Source: Chrysophaeum taylorii (lineage: Eukaryota; Sar; Pelagophyceae; Pelagomonadales; Pelagomonadaceae). Taken from it: a DNA stretch of 64,000 nt. Numbering within the stretch: the first letter of the stretch is position 1; the number at the start of each line of letters is the position of its first letter. The translations under genes were made by a program, and so were the position numbers. The stretch spans positions 186,001 through 250,000 of the forward strand of contig JAQMWT010000057.1 of NCBI GenBank assembly GCA_029834535.1. Direction: 5' to 3'. Below are positions 38,961 to 49,337 of this stretch, piece after piece. A model generated the notes under the pieces. That model was not told the origin of the DNA. It did no database searches and worked only from the letters and a program-made list of their open reading frames with translations.

Positions 38961-40678
38961 TCATTATCTTGTACTCTCGAGCACAACGTTGCAGGACTTG
39001 GCAACGGGCATGGAAACGAGCCAAGTCGTCACGCATCGCAGCGGGGCAGAGCGGGAACGGGGAGGGCTCCCAACAGAACTCGCCCGCGGGATGGCGGCGT
39101 TTCTCGGGAAGGTGGCGCATACGGACACGAGAGACCGAAATGGCCGTAGCAGCCGAGACAAGCCGCTCAGTAGTATCCCAGTCAACAGACAAAGGATATG
39201 AAAAAACGCAAAACGGCCGCACAGCCTTCAGAATCAATGGGTTCTGGTCACCTTAAGCGCAAAACCGAATTCGGGTTTTCTTGCCGCGGCCCGCGACGCC
39301 GTTGATACGGCCTCTCATACCAAACCCCTTCGGTGTTGCCATCAGTCGCATCTGGAAGCTGCTCGAGGTGCTAGGACCGGCATTCCAATTCAGAGACAAG
39401 CGCGTTATCGCCATCCGTGTCCAGCACCTCAACCACGCGGAGGTGGCCATCAGTTATTCACAAGGCAACGTCGCTACGGGTGACACCTGCCACAATGCGA
39501 TCAACCCGAGATCTGGGGCCAACAAAGCCAGTAGCATCAACATCGAGTCCTGTCCGCAAGCGCCCATTGTGGACCACCAAACCTCGATTTCGTTGCGCCG
39601 CTCCTTGATATCAGGCCAGCCAACAGCGAGGGCGAGATCGACTGTCCTAGTGCGCGTTGGATCTGGGGAGGTGACCCTCAGAGCGTGCTGTATATCATTA
39701 TTGCTGGCTCAGACGACGGTGCCCTCGATCCAGCCGAAATGGGCGCAGCACGAAGAGGTGAGCACCATTTGGCATTGGCAGCTTGTCGGGATTCAAAGAC
39801 AGATGAACGCCAATTAACGCATTTGAGCCTAACGAATAAGCGCCTCAGTCAAACCTGCGGCTTGGCCACCCCGATGCAACAAACGCACCATCATCCACTC
39901 CAAAGGATGATTCCGCATGAATTTGTTGATGTTTAATGTTCTAGATAATGTTATGAAGGGGGCGGGGGAGAAGAGGAGGATCTGCGCGGGTCAAAGGAGG
40001 GCCTATGTGGCCGGCATGAATTTTGTCAACCCATGATGGTAGCCCAGCACCGCCGAGTTTCTTCGCTGATGTTCGTAAGACCAACCGAATTGTAAACGCG
40101 CTCGCTTTAATTCCAGACACTCCTTTTCATGTTGAAGTGAATCCACAAACTAAACGCTATTCAAAACGTTCGAAACGGAGCTTGCTTCAGCCACACTTCG
40201 TCGATGACGTAGCGCGTGCTATTCGGAGTCACCAGCACGGTTCGGAGCTTACTCGCAAAGTCGTGCTTACAAATCGAACCGGCAATGTCAAGACGATACT
40301 AGAGGGCAACGGGATGCCGAAGTACCACACACCGTGGTCAAATTTAAGGGACAGCGAAGATGTCGCCGCATTTGGCAGACAAATGCCCCTTGTGACCTGA
40401 GTCATCAACACCAAGCTCTTAGCGCCCGTCACCGCAGTATCGTAGATCAAGGGCCGCCAGTTGTGTTCAATAAGATCGAAATGGCCAATAATTAAACCAC
40501 TGAAGCCCGGCGCCTAACTATAGTCCGACGACAGCTTTACGTGCGAGGGAAGTGCGTTGTATGGAAGCGCGGAAGCAGTGGGAGCGAGAACCAGGGGTTT
40601 TTGTATGCGACTGCTACAGGTGGGAGGGAAGGGGAGTGCTGTGAACGAATCTCTTCTTTTGTCCGTTATTTATATCCT

Positions 40679-40836
40679 TATATTCATCTGCGTCTACATA
40701 TTCGTCACCTCGGACTGTCTTGCTGGCCACATAGGCCTTCCATTGTCCAGAGTAGGTTATATTCATCTGCGTCTACATATTCGTCACCTCGGACTGTCTT
40801 GCTGGCCACATAGGCCTTCCATTGTCCAGAGTAGGT
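40679..40836 (+). repeat. Perfect 79-bp tandem duplication
   Basis: 40679-40757 and 40758-40836 are identical as far as I can read. Each begins TATATTCATCTGCGTCTACA and ends in CCATTGTCCAGAGTAGGT. Lack of differences implies a very recent duplication or an assembly artefact. Confidence 0.95.
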
Positions 40837-40964
40837 CCTTTTCCTCTATTTTTTTCGCTTCGGTGCGTAGGGGAAGTGAGACCTTCTCTCGTTTTCTTCT
40901 TTGTTCGTCATACTTCTAGAACCCCTGCGGAAGAAAGGCGAAGAAAGGTAGGGGGTTTCAAAAG

Positions 40965-40980
40965 GACGACCGCTAAAAGG
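40965..40980 (+). repeat. Dispersed motif, diverged plus copy
   Basis: GACGACCGCTAAAAGG after GGGGGTTTCAAAAG is a diverged copy of the core. With the minus copy at 37165 it would bracket 3.8 kb. Confidence 0.5.
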
Positions 40981-41234
40981 GTGGGTGGTGGGAGGAGACT
41001 GACTAATAACTGCCTACCTGTTGGTAAGCCCAGTGCATGTTGGGGAGACAGCACAGGGCTTTCAATATTGGAGACATCAAGGAAGGGTTTCAAGCGCATA
41101 CAGCCTATTACAGGGTTTCCTTTAGATAAAGGTCGAAAGCCACGACTTGGGGGTGCAGGGAGGGTTTCATTATTTGAGAAGCGACGCGAGACGTTTTGGG
41201 GGTTTTTGAAAATCCGCGATGGTGAGAAGGTAGC

Positions 41235-41767
41235 ATGTGGTCGAGCGCGCTCAAGCGCTCGCTCGGAGAGCACGAGGAGCCTTTAACCTACAAACGACAA
41301 CGTTGCGATGATGGCTTCGCCGGGAACAGCATGACGGCGTTGGCTGGGCACCCCATGGAAACCACACCTCGTGCGAACCGCACGCGCCCCACGACACCGT
41401 CGAGCGCGCCATCTCGTCTGAGGGCTCCCCCGATGCGAGAGCTAGTGTGCGTTTGCACGCGAGGTTTGTTCGATCAAGCCCCGTCGCAGGCCGATGCAGC
41501 ACGAGAGGCAGTGCTACGCGTGCCAGCGTCGCCAGACGTTCCGAGCGTGCGTCTACTGCGAACGAGCGACGTGCGACGAATGCGCGAGAGTATGCGAAGC
41601 GTGCGGCGGTGCGTGTGTTGTACCCCACCCGAAACCGATCATTGGTGAGAACAGGCCATTTCTGTCTATTTTGCACGACCGTAAACTACGCCGAGCGTTT
41701 CGAGCGGACGTTTTGCTTCTCTTGTGACGCCGGCGATGCGCCTATGTCCATAAGCACGTACAATTAG
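41235..41767 (+). CDS. SIVA-like cysteine-rich zinc protein (3 exons)
   Basis: Spliced model: exons 41235-41446, 41490-41608 and 41655-41767, giving 147 residues. Introns are 43 and 46 nt, both with donor GTGCGT. The C-terminal half has the SIVA cysteine spacing: QCYACQRRQTFRACVYCERA, TCDECARVCEACGG, HFCLFCTTVNYAERFERTFC, FSC. In human SIVA1 the matching block is CSSC...[20 protein letters not shown]...CTLCGLVDCSDMYEKVLCTSC. The N-terminal half has a KRQRCDD element and Thr/Pro-rich linker. SIVA proteins are adaptors linked to cell-death and stress signalling in animals; the role in a protist is unknown. The next gene ends 35 bp away in convergent orientation. Confidence 0.8.
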
Positions 41768-41802
41768 AAGACACAATTTGAGGAAGGTAGAGTATGGTGT
41801 TC

Positions 41803-43041
41803 TTAGGCCCCTCCGTGCTTGGAGCGGGCGCCGCGCTCCGAGTCGCGGCGGACCCGGGATCTGGAGGAAGCGTGGACGTCGTAGACGGGACGCGTCGCGT
41901 CTGTGAGCATGGGGGGTGAGCCGGGCTCGTCGAGGACATCCTCCGCGAAGCCCCAAAGGATGATTGAGATGCGGCCCTTGCCGTCTTGTTCCGATTCCGG
42001 GACGTAGTTGACTCCGTGCTGCCAGTTGATGTTCACGTCGCGCCCAAAGTAAAACAGCATGCCATTATCCTGGGGGAAGTAAATCCGACGCGTGTTGTCT
42101 TTGGCGTCGAGAAAGGCGAGCTCGCCTGACACGGGATGGACATCAGTCGCGACAGACGCACGACTTACGGGTTGAACCGAGACTAATGCCGACCGTGCAG
42201 TTCTGGTTTCTCGCGCGGGCGGCGTTGAAGGCCGCGCTGTCGTGGTGATGCGGTTTCCAGTCGCTCGCATCCTTGTACCAATTAAACCGAGTCCCACGGT
42301 TCTCGGGCCGGAGTCCAAAGTAGTCGCCCACGCGTTTCCTGTCATACGCTGGATTAAAAAAACGAGTGCATCGCACTGAATGGCGTCGAACGTCTCGCCG
42401 CAAGGTCCCTTGGAAATGAGGTGGGCTCCCTCGTGCCAGCTAATCCACTCGGCGTTGGGCACGCGCTGCGCCTGGGCCTCGCGCATCTCCTCGAGGAGCT
42501 TATAGTAGAGCGTCCAGTCGTCCTTCGCGCACAAGAACTCGGGGACGATTACGACGTCGTCGTGATGGAGCCGGCGGCCGAACACGGCCGCCTTTGGATC
42601 GCCGAGCCGCACGCGCATCATCGGACGCACGAGCGTAGACCGCGGGTCGAACGAGTTGGTGTTGCGGCCCGTTGCGACGCCGAGACCCAGCATAGCTCGT
42701 TGCGCCTTCCCCAGCTCCCCCCGACTCCGCGGATCCTCGGATGGATCGAGCGCCGGGTCTGTGTTCCGACCCCACACAGACCGCGCGCTCTTTCGGTCGT
42801 CGCTGTTCTCGCCTTGCATGTTGCGGCCCTCGTGGCTCCTGTCCTGCCGACGACGACGATTCTCCTTGCGACGATCATCGTAGCGACCCTTGCGACGACT
42901 CTCACCGCGCCCATTATCAACGTCCCTCAATGGTCGAGACTCATCTCGGCGACTAGGCGACTCGGAGCGCCCGCGCTTCCGCCGCCCGTCGCCACGCCGA
43001 GGCTCGTCGCGTCCGCGAGACGTCGGCAAGGGACCATTCAT
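41803..43041 (-). CDS. 2OG-Fe(II) oxygenase (AlkB-like) with Arg-rich N-terminus (3 exons)
   Basis: Spliced minus-strand model: exons 43041-42377, 42338-42169 and 42125-41803, giving 385 residues. Introns are 38 and 43 nt; the second has donor GTAAGT and branch-like GACTGAT. The first ~100 residues are Arg/Ser/Asp-rich (RS-like), suggesting nucleic-acid or splicing-factor contact. The catalytic part follows: WISWHEGAHLISKGP, RFNWYKDASDWKPHHHDSAA (the H-x-D iron ligands), QNCTVGISLGSTRELAFLDA, FARD-like FYFGRDVNINWQHGVNYVP (the distal histidine) and GRISIILWGF (the 2-oxoglutarate arginine). Splicing restores an uninterrupted oxygenase motif series that the raw frames split. The arrangement resembles AlkB-type RNA/protein oxygenases of protists. 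Substrate is unknown. Confidence 0.8.
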   Translation of the reverse strand: MNGPLPTSRGRDEPRRGDGRRKRGRSESPSRRDESRPLRDVDNGRGESRRKGRYDDRRKENRRRRQDRSHEGRNMQGENSDDRKSARSVWGRNTDPALDPSEDPRSRGELGKAQRAMLGLGVATGRNTNSFDPRSTLVRPMMRVRLGDPKAAVFGRRLHHDDVVIVPEFLCAKDDWTLYYKLLEEMREAQAQRVPNAEWISWHEGAHLISKGPCGETFDAIQCDALVFLIQRMTGNAWATTLDSGPRTVGLGLIGTRMRATGNRITTTARPSTPPARETRTARSALVSVQPVSRASVATDVHPVSGELAFLDAKDNTRRIYFPQDNGMLFYFGRDVNINWQHGVNYVPESEQDGKGRISIILWGFAEDVLDEPGSPPMLTDATRPVYDVHASSRSRVRRDSERGARSKHGGA

Positions 43042-46000
43042 CTTTCAGCGGATTTCAAGACCGTTCCTTCTTGACTTCAAAAATACTCGCCCCATCTATC
43101 AACCGGACTGCATGTCACAGCCCAAGAGGTGGGAGAACACGGTGGGTAATTGCCGTTCAGCCTACAATGCTGTAAAATCCCAAATGTAGGTTTCTCGGAC
43201 AATCACAACAACAAGGGTCGACCGGGGTGTGGTTGATACATCGAGGGTGTGCCTAATCCTCCAACGCGTCGTCTCGTGCGAGGGTTGCCCTCCTCGATGC
43301 GCTGCTATAACTTGCTTGGAATTTGAGGGAGTGATGTCGTGGATGCGATGCGGCGTCGCGGTTCGGGACACGAGATTGCGGGGCCGGCAAAGGAAACGGT
43401 CGAAGTTGCAAGGCCCAGCGGAGCTCATTACTTGAGAGTCGCGTTTCCGAGGGATGCAATAGGGTGGTTGCGTTTGCTCAATTTGATGTCCCTAGGTCGA
43501 GCGTCACGGTAGTTCAGTCGTGATCAAGTGACTGAACAGGCAGCAAGAGGGGAGCTAAAGCACAGCCAGATCAACTGACTCGACAACGACCGAGAACAAT
43601 TCAATAAACGTCGGGGCCACCACCGTCGACTGGACCATCCTTTGGTTGCCGCTTGGTTTGCAAATATTCCCGGCTTGCCATCCAAGACTCCCCTTCCGAG
43701 GAGGCTCCAAGCATGATGGTGTCCGGCGATTTGCGGAGGTCGGGCAGCCTGAGATTTAAATGGTCGGCAGGGTCCTGCAAGATCTGCGCAACTTCAAAGA
43801 GGTCGTCTAACGCACGCGAGTAATTTTAGCACAAATGTTTCTGGCAATCGGCCGAGGGTGATGCTCGCGGTTGCTTGACCGGAAACGATGCATATCAAAT
43901 GCATCTCGCGACGCGACCCTCTACGCCTAGCACCTTTCCCTTGAAGCAAAGGCGCCCGCGCGTTATGTGCACGAATCGCTATGGCCAGTTCACTGCCCGA
44001 TGTCGGAAGAGTGGGAATGAGCTCCGTAGAGTTTTGACTTTCTGACCCTGACGGGATGTCGGGTCCAAGGCACCATCCACGAATTCGGACCACTGGACAA
44101 CAATCAAATCGTACGACGAACTCGTTATTGCCAGGTGCTGCTACCACATGAAGGGGGCATAACGTGTTTATTATGTCCAACGGGCCAGCTCGCGGGCAGT
44201 GTTCTCTCGTCCAAATGTCGGCGGTGGTCACGGCATTTGCAGCTGCCAGTCCTTTCATCTGGCAGCAATGGAAGTGCGGAACTTCGTCGACCCGATACGT
44301 TCACGCCGCGATGACGGTTGGTCATTTGCTCGCAGCTTCTTTACCAGACACGTCACCTGGCTGAGCGTGATGATTTCCAGCGTGCCCTCCGAATAAGCTA
44401 GTTGATCAAGGAGCACCATAAACGTCGAGTCAATGTCATCATTCGAAACGACCCAGTGTCGGAGACGGACGAGGCGTCTCAAGATGATGTGCGCGCGCTT
44501 TGCCACGTCATTTCGTTTGTTTGTGATTTCGAGAGAAAGGACCCGCTCCGTGCTTTGATTTCGATACAGTCTGATCTTGACGTTTCGACTCCAGACGCGG
44601 CAGAAGCACTGCTCAAGCACCACGAGTTCGCAACAAGACCCTGGACTATAGCGAATTCTCTGCCAGACCATGAATACGCGACGGTACTGTCGCAATAGTC
44701 TACGAGATACTCCAGGAAAGCAGAGCGATTTCTTAGGCGAGGCCCAGGCTTGCCAGATTCTGTCCGCAGTCAGCCCCGAGATGAATATTATTAGAATCGA
44801 TTGTCGACGAGCAGCTTACGATACGGCGAGTGTCGCACGGCGTGCGCGACTGCGCGACACAGCTCAATGAATTTGAAGCGACACGTGCGCGGCTTGCGAC
44901 ACTCCGGCAACTTCAAAGCATCGTCTATACATTTTTGTCCTTTTTGGCGCAAAGATGCGCTCGGTAATATGCGAGAAAATCCGGACGAAACCTGTCATAC
45001 TGAGGCCCATGCAGAGGACGCTCGTTTTGGTTATGACGTTCCTTGTGTTCTCAAGCTCGAGCAACGCCCCTTCGCCTAAGTGCAATGCTGGCCTATGTTC
45101 GATACCATGCATGCGCCAAAGTCGTCGTCATCGTTTTCGTCATAGCCAGCCTTATCGTGGTCATCAGCATCGTTGTCGTAGTCATTGTTCTGTGATTGTC
45201 GATTCCCTTCTTTGTGCTTCTCGTCGTCGTTCGTTTCTTCTTGAAAACTTCGTCACAGCAATGCACGAAGTCGACCACAAAATGCACTCTGAGCCCGGGC
45301 GTCGCCACAGCGTTCTGACCTATTTCGCCGTCGTTGGCGATTGTTTCGTCTGCTTCAGATCGACCGCGCGCAAGCATTTTCAAACTAGCCGTTGCTGCTG
45401 CGCTGCGCGCGGAGCCCGCTGAAGAGCTTGCCCCTCATTACGGAGTCCTTCGCCTTCTTGACGGTCTCTGGATCGCATCGAATCCCATTGACAATCCGCA
45501 AGTCTCTAAGCAATAGAAATACGTCGTAGGAAAGTGTCAGCAATTTCACGTCGCTCATTCCCGCGTAGACCGAGGCCTTGCGTGCCTCGCCCGAAAGCAG
45601 CGCTGACTCTGTGTAGACAAATGCATCGGTCGCAGCCCGAGCAACGACGATCGGGTCGCCAAGGACAGGGACGTACCTGGACCCTGTGACCTTGGGTCTG
45701 TCGCTTTGGCGGCGGGTTCACCCTCGGGACGACCCTTGGCCGACGACCCAGCATGGGTTTAGGTAGAAAGTTAGTTGGTTGGTTCGTTGGTAGTTCGTGA
45801 GTCCATGCGCCGGCGTCGAAAACACCTACCTGCCTAACGAACTAACGAGGTAATTAGCTTAATTTCTGCCTGGTAGGTATTTTTTTACGAAGATGCTTCA
45901 TGCGCCGACGTCGAGACCATACAAGTCACCGCAATTTTAAGCACGGTATCATACCGTCCTTCAGAAAGATGTCGGCGCCGAGCCCGGGGAGGTCATCCAG

Positions 46001-46528
46001 ATGGTTATGCAAGCCTCCCTTTTTAGAGTTGTTTGGTGCTGCAGGAGAAGCAATAGCTTTGCACCGTTTTTTCTGAATCGTCGTGTTTGTACCTGGAACA
46101 GTGTCAATGTGACCAAAGTCCTGGACTCCTGGTGGTGAGGAGGCTGCACTGTGGCACGTTCGTGACATGGTCTCGACGGCATCTAAACGGTACGCTTGTC
46201 GTGCCTGCGCACCTCTCAACTTTTGCTGTCGCGCACGACGTTCGAGCTTTCCTCCTATAAAGCACGTGCGACCGTAACGATGATGATTTACGTCTCCAAT
46301 CTATTCTCGTCACAACGTTTTATTGATAACACGTATTTCCTTGTAGCACGCTTTCGTTGAGGTTTAGTGTTTCAAGATGTATAGTCTGCGCTGGCATGAT
46401 GACACTTTACGGCTGTTGAGGTGTGCTCAGGATTTCGAGTTTGGTGGCCCTAGGTCCATGGTGCTGTCTTGTTGACATCAATAGCCGCGCCTCCCGAGGA
46501 CTTGGGTTGCTGGCACCTCGAGTTGGCG
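43042..46528. other. 3.5 kb region with coding-like fragments only
   Basis: Plus-strand frames at 44402-44698 (DDVRALCHVISFVCDFERKD) and about 44790-44955 (FEATRARLATLRQLQSIVYT, ending near a GTAATA donor-like site) look like exons of one unrecognised gene, but the chain could not be closed. A minus-strand frame (43794-44258) overlaps them. From 45100 to 45240 CAT/CGT-type simple sequence dominates. A word CATGCGCCG(G/A)CGTCGA recurs at 45806 and 45899. Confidence 0.4.
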
Positions 46529-48363
46529 ATGGGTGGCGGCGTCTCAGTGCCCGCCGACATGAAACAAAAGGTGCACCGCCTCCTACGAACCATACATCAT
46601 CCGAGTGTCGTAGATCCATACGACTTTCGATATCAGACCAACTGAAGAATGGAGAAACGCGACGGATCTTGCGACCGAGGACGAACTTCGGGCCGAAATT
46701 GCCCGTCTCCGACAGGTGAATAGATTAATTTTTTGTGTGCTTGTCTCAGCTCGCATTGTTGCATACGCAGTTGGCGCTGTCTTGCGTGAATGCTAAGCTC
46801 AACAAAAAGCGAGTCAAGGATAACATCAATTTGAGTGGCTACGAGAAAAAATACGTGCCAAAGAGCGAAAACGTCAAGAATTTGCTCCGCGCCGCGATGG
46901 CGGACAACTGCCTGTTCAGGCGGTGTCGGGTACGTGTCGCGCGAGCTTGCTTTAGTTTCTTGGCACCGTTGCGAAGGCGGGCTTTTGCAGGAAACTGAAA
47001 AAGAAGAGCTGTTGGACACGTTCATGGAGGTCAAATTCTCGGCGGGAACGACGATAATGAGGCAGGGCGACAAAGGCGAAACATTTTACGTGGTCGAATC
47101 AGGAACGTGCGAGGTGCTACTCGACGCCCACAAGGCGCCTGTTGCGACGCCAACGAAAGGCAACACGTTCGGTGAGCTGGCGCTCATGTATAACACTCCC
47201 CGTGCGGCGACGGTGGCGGCGAAGACGGACGTAACGTGCTGGAAAATCGACAGGAGAGAGTTCCGGCTCATCCTGGCGCACAACGCTCGTCTTCGGTCCG
47301 AGAGCTACAAGACACTGCTCAAAGAAGTCAAGCTCCGCGGAAAGACCAACGAACGTCTTCTCGCGGACTGTCTCACCGAGGAGCAGCTGACGAAGCTGGC
47401 CGACTGTATGGATGAGGAAGACGTGCCGGCAGGGCACAACATCATCGTGGAGGGCGAGGAAGGGAACACGTTTTACGTGATCGCGGAGGGAGACGTCGAG
47501 ATTTCGACTGCAAAGGACGGTGTCGTGGGGACCTTCACCAAAGGTGCCTACTTCGGCGACCGTGCGCTCGTGGCCGACGAGAAACGTGCGGCCACCTGCA
47601 AGGCCATAAAAAACGGCGTCAAGGTTCTCGCCGTAGACCGCGAGGACTTCATTGCTCTCCTCGGCTCGATCGATGAACTCGTTGAGTCGGGATCCAACGT
47701 CACGGAGCATGTCGAGCTCACGAAGCGCGCCGCAGCCGAAATCACACTGGCGGACTTGACAGTAATCCGCACGCTGGGGCACGGTGCCTTCGGGAGGGTC
47801 AAGCTCGTCAAGCATGGAACCTTTCCGTATGCGCTCAAGTCCCAGGCCAAGTCCGCCATCGTAGAAAATCACCTCCAGGATCACGTCCTCATGGAACGCG
47901 ACATCCTCATGCAGCTCGATCACCCGTTCATCCTCAAGCTCATCTGTGCCTTCCAGGACGATCGCTACATCTACTTTCTCCTCGAGCTCCTGATCGGCGG
48001 CGAGCTCTTCACTCACCTCCGCAAGCTCCAGCGCTTCCCCGAACCCACCATGAAGGTGTACGCCGGCGCCGTCACCCTCGCGTTCGACCACATGCATGCC
48101 AAGAATATTGCATACCGCGATCTCAAGCCGGAGAACCTCGTGCTCGACAAAGACGGTTATCTCAAGGTCGTCGATCTCGGCCTCGCCAAGGTCGTTAATT
48201 CCAAGACCTGGACGCTCTGCGGAACCCCCGACTACCTCGCGCCCGAGATCATACTCAACGAGGGCCACGACAAGGCCGTCGACTACTGGGCTCTCGGGGT
48301 TCTCATGTACGAGCTCGTCGCCGGCAGGCCGTCCGTTTTACAGAGTCCGCCACCCTTATCCTT

Positions 48364-48408
<45 letters not shown>

Positions 48409-48824
48409 CTCCGTGGTGTAGATAGATCCCTTCGGTTCCACGTGCAATCCAGCACGCTCTGTTGAAATGCAAACTCAGGCCCTTCTACGCCGACGATCCA
48501 ATGGAAGTCTACGAAAAGATCCTGTCGGGCAACATGTCTTTCCCTTCGCACTTTGGCAGGCATCTCGCAGACATCGTCCGCAAGTTCCTCAAGATTTGCC
48601 AGTCCAAGCGCCTTGGCAACGGCAAGGGAGGTGTGGGCGCCGTGAAGAAGCATCGTTTTTTCGCTGGCTTCGCATGGAATAACCTCCTAGCGCGGACAAT
48701 GCCCCCTCCAATCCCCATCGATATCAAGGACTGCGCCGACGCCTCGAACTTTGACACCTACGAAGAGGAGACCGACAATCGCTCCGTCGCTTGCGTCGAC
48801 TGGCGCCCCGAGCTCGATGACTAG
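46529..48824 (+). CDS. cGMP-dependent-type protein kinase (PKG-like), 5 exons
   Basis: Spliced model: exons 46529-46570, 46614-46715, 46771-46929, 46991-48330 and 48479-48824, giving 662 residues. Introns are 43, 55, 61 and 148 nt. The N terminus MGGGVS fits an N-myristoylation site. A short leucine-rich helix (ELRAEIARLRQLAL) follows, which would dimerise as in PKGs. Then come two cyclic-nucleotide-binding domains (FGELALMYNTPRAATVAA; FGDRALVADEKRAATCKA, each with the phosphate-binding E/D...R-A pattern) and an AGC kinase domain from about residue 355: LGHGAFGRVKLV, lysine in YALKS, YRDLKPENLVLD, VVDLGLAKVV (DLG in place of DFG), the T-loop TWTLCGTPDYLAPE, and an AGC tail (FAGFAWNNLLARTMPPPIPI). 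It is probably membrane-attached and activated by cGMP or cAMP. The first exon-intron junction is the least certain. Confidence 0.9.
48363..48408 (+). repeat. (TTG)n microsatellite inside the last PKG intron
   Basis: About 14 TTG/GTT units lie within the 148-nt intron (48331-48478). Without them and the flanking T-rich bases the intron would be closer to the size of the others. Confidence 0.9.
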
Positions 48825-49337
48825 CCCCCGACGACGTTTCCTTTCCTTGTTCCGAAAAGCACGCGTCTCAATCGGCGTATGCGTCATCGTCGAACCCGAC
48901 TATAGTCTCATCGTACTGCGCGTCGAATCGTCGCGGCCAGAGAAGCTGTCGTCGTGCCCCTTCGGTGCCCCGACGCTCCTGGGTGACAGACCCAGCACAC
49001 CTTGCGCGTCGAACGATCGCGCCTCTAATTCGTCTCCAGAAGCACCCGGTCGCCCGCCGTAATCGTTGCGGTAGACTCGTTGCGTCAGTCATCCCATCTC
49101 GGAAGGGGGAAGGAATTTTGACCACGAGGTGTGGGGGTTCCAACGCAACAGGTTCGTGTCCTCGAAGCGGGTGAAAAATGTCGGGCCGTGAGCGAGGGCA
49201 ACTCGCGTGGTGTCACCCATGTCAGTCGCAAGTTCGGGCGGTTGTCAACGAGACCGGCGAAGCCGAATGCCAGACGGTAAGGAGGCTTGCCGAGGTGTTG
49301 TAACACGCAAGCGCAGTGCCACGGAACGTTTGTAGAG
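48825..49337. promoter_or_regulatory. Spacer between PKG and RING genes
   Basis: About 510 bp with no supported gene. It presumably holds the PKG 3' end and the RING promoter. Short open frames on both strands show no family resemblance. Confidence 0.4.

Larger units (their letters stand above)
36018..41234. other. 5.2 kb region of repeats and broken coding sequence
   Basis: No complete gene is supported. Plus-strand pieces at 36632-36880 (EYLAHARGTDAIIPSAACHA) and 36880-37082 look coding but change frame without a usable GT-AG junction. At 37323-37587 a short exon-like chain (coiled-coil LLQEQRAEEYDELRSLLLRI) follows a 39-nt intron candidate at 37375-37413. At 38790-38960 a LINE-like cysteine motif is seen (separate entry). 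At 40023-40400 a 125-codon frame has no family. Confidence 0.4.

Noticed and set aside
47117-48268. 383-codon antisense frame over the PKG gene
   Set aside because: Shadow of a well-supported kinase; no independent motif.
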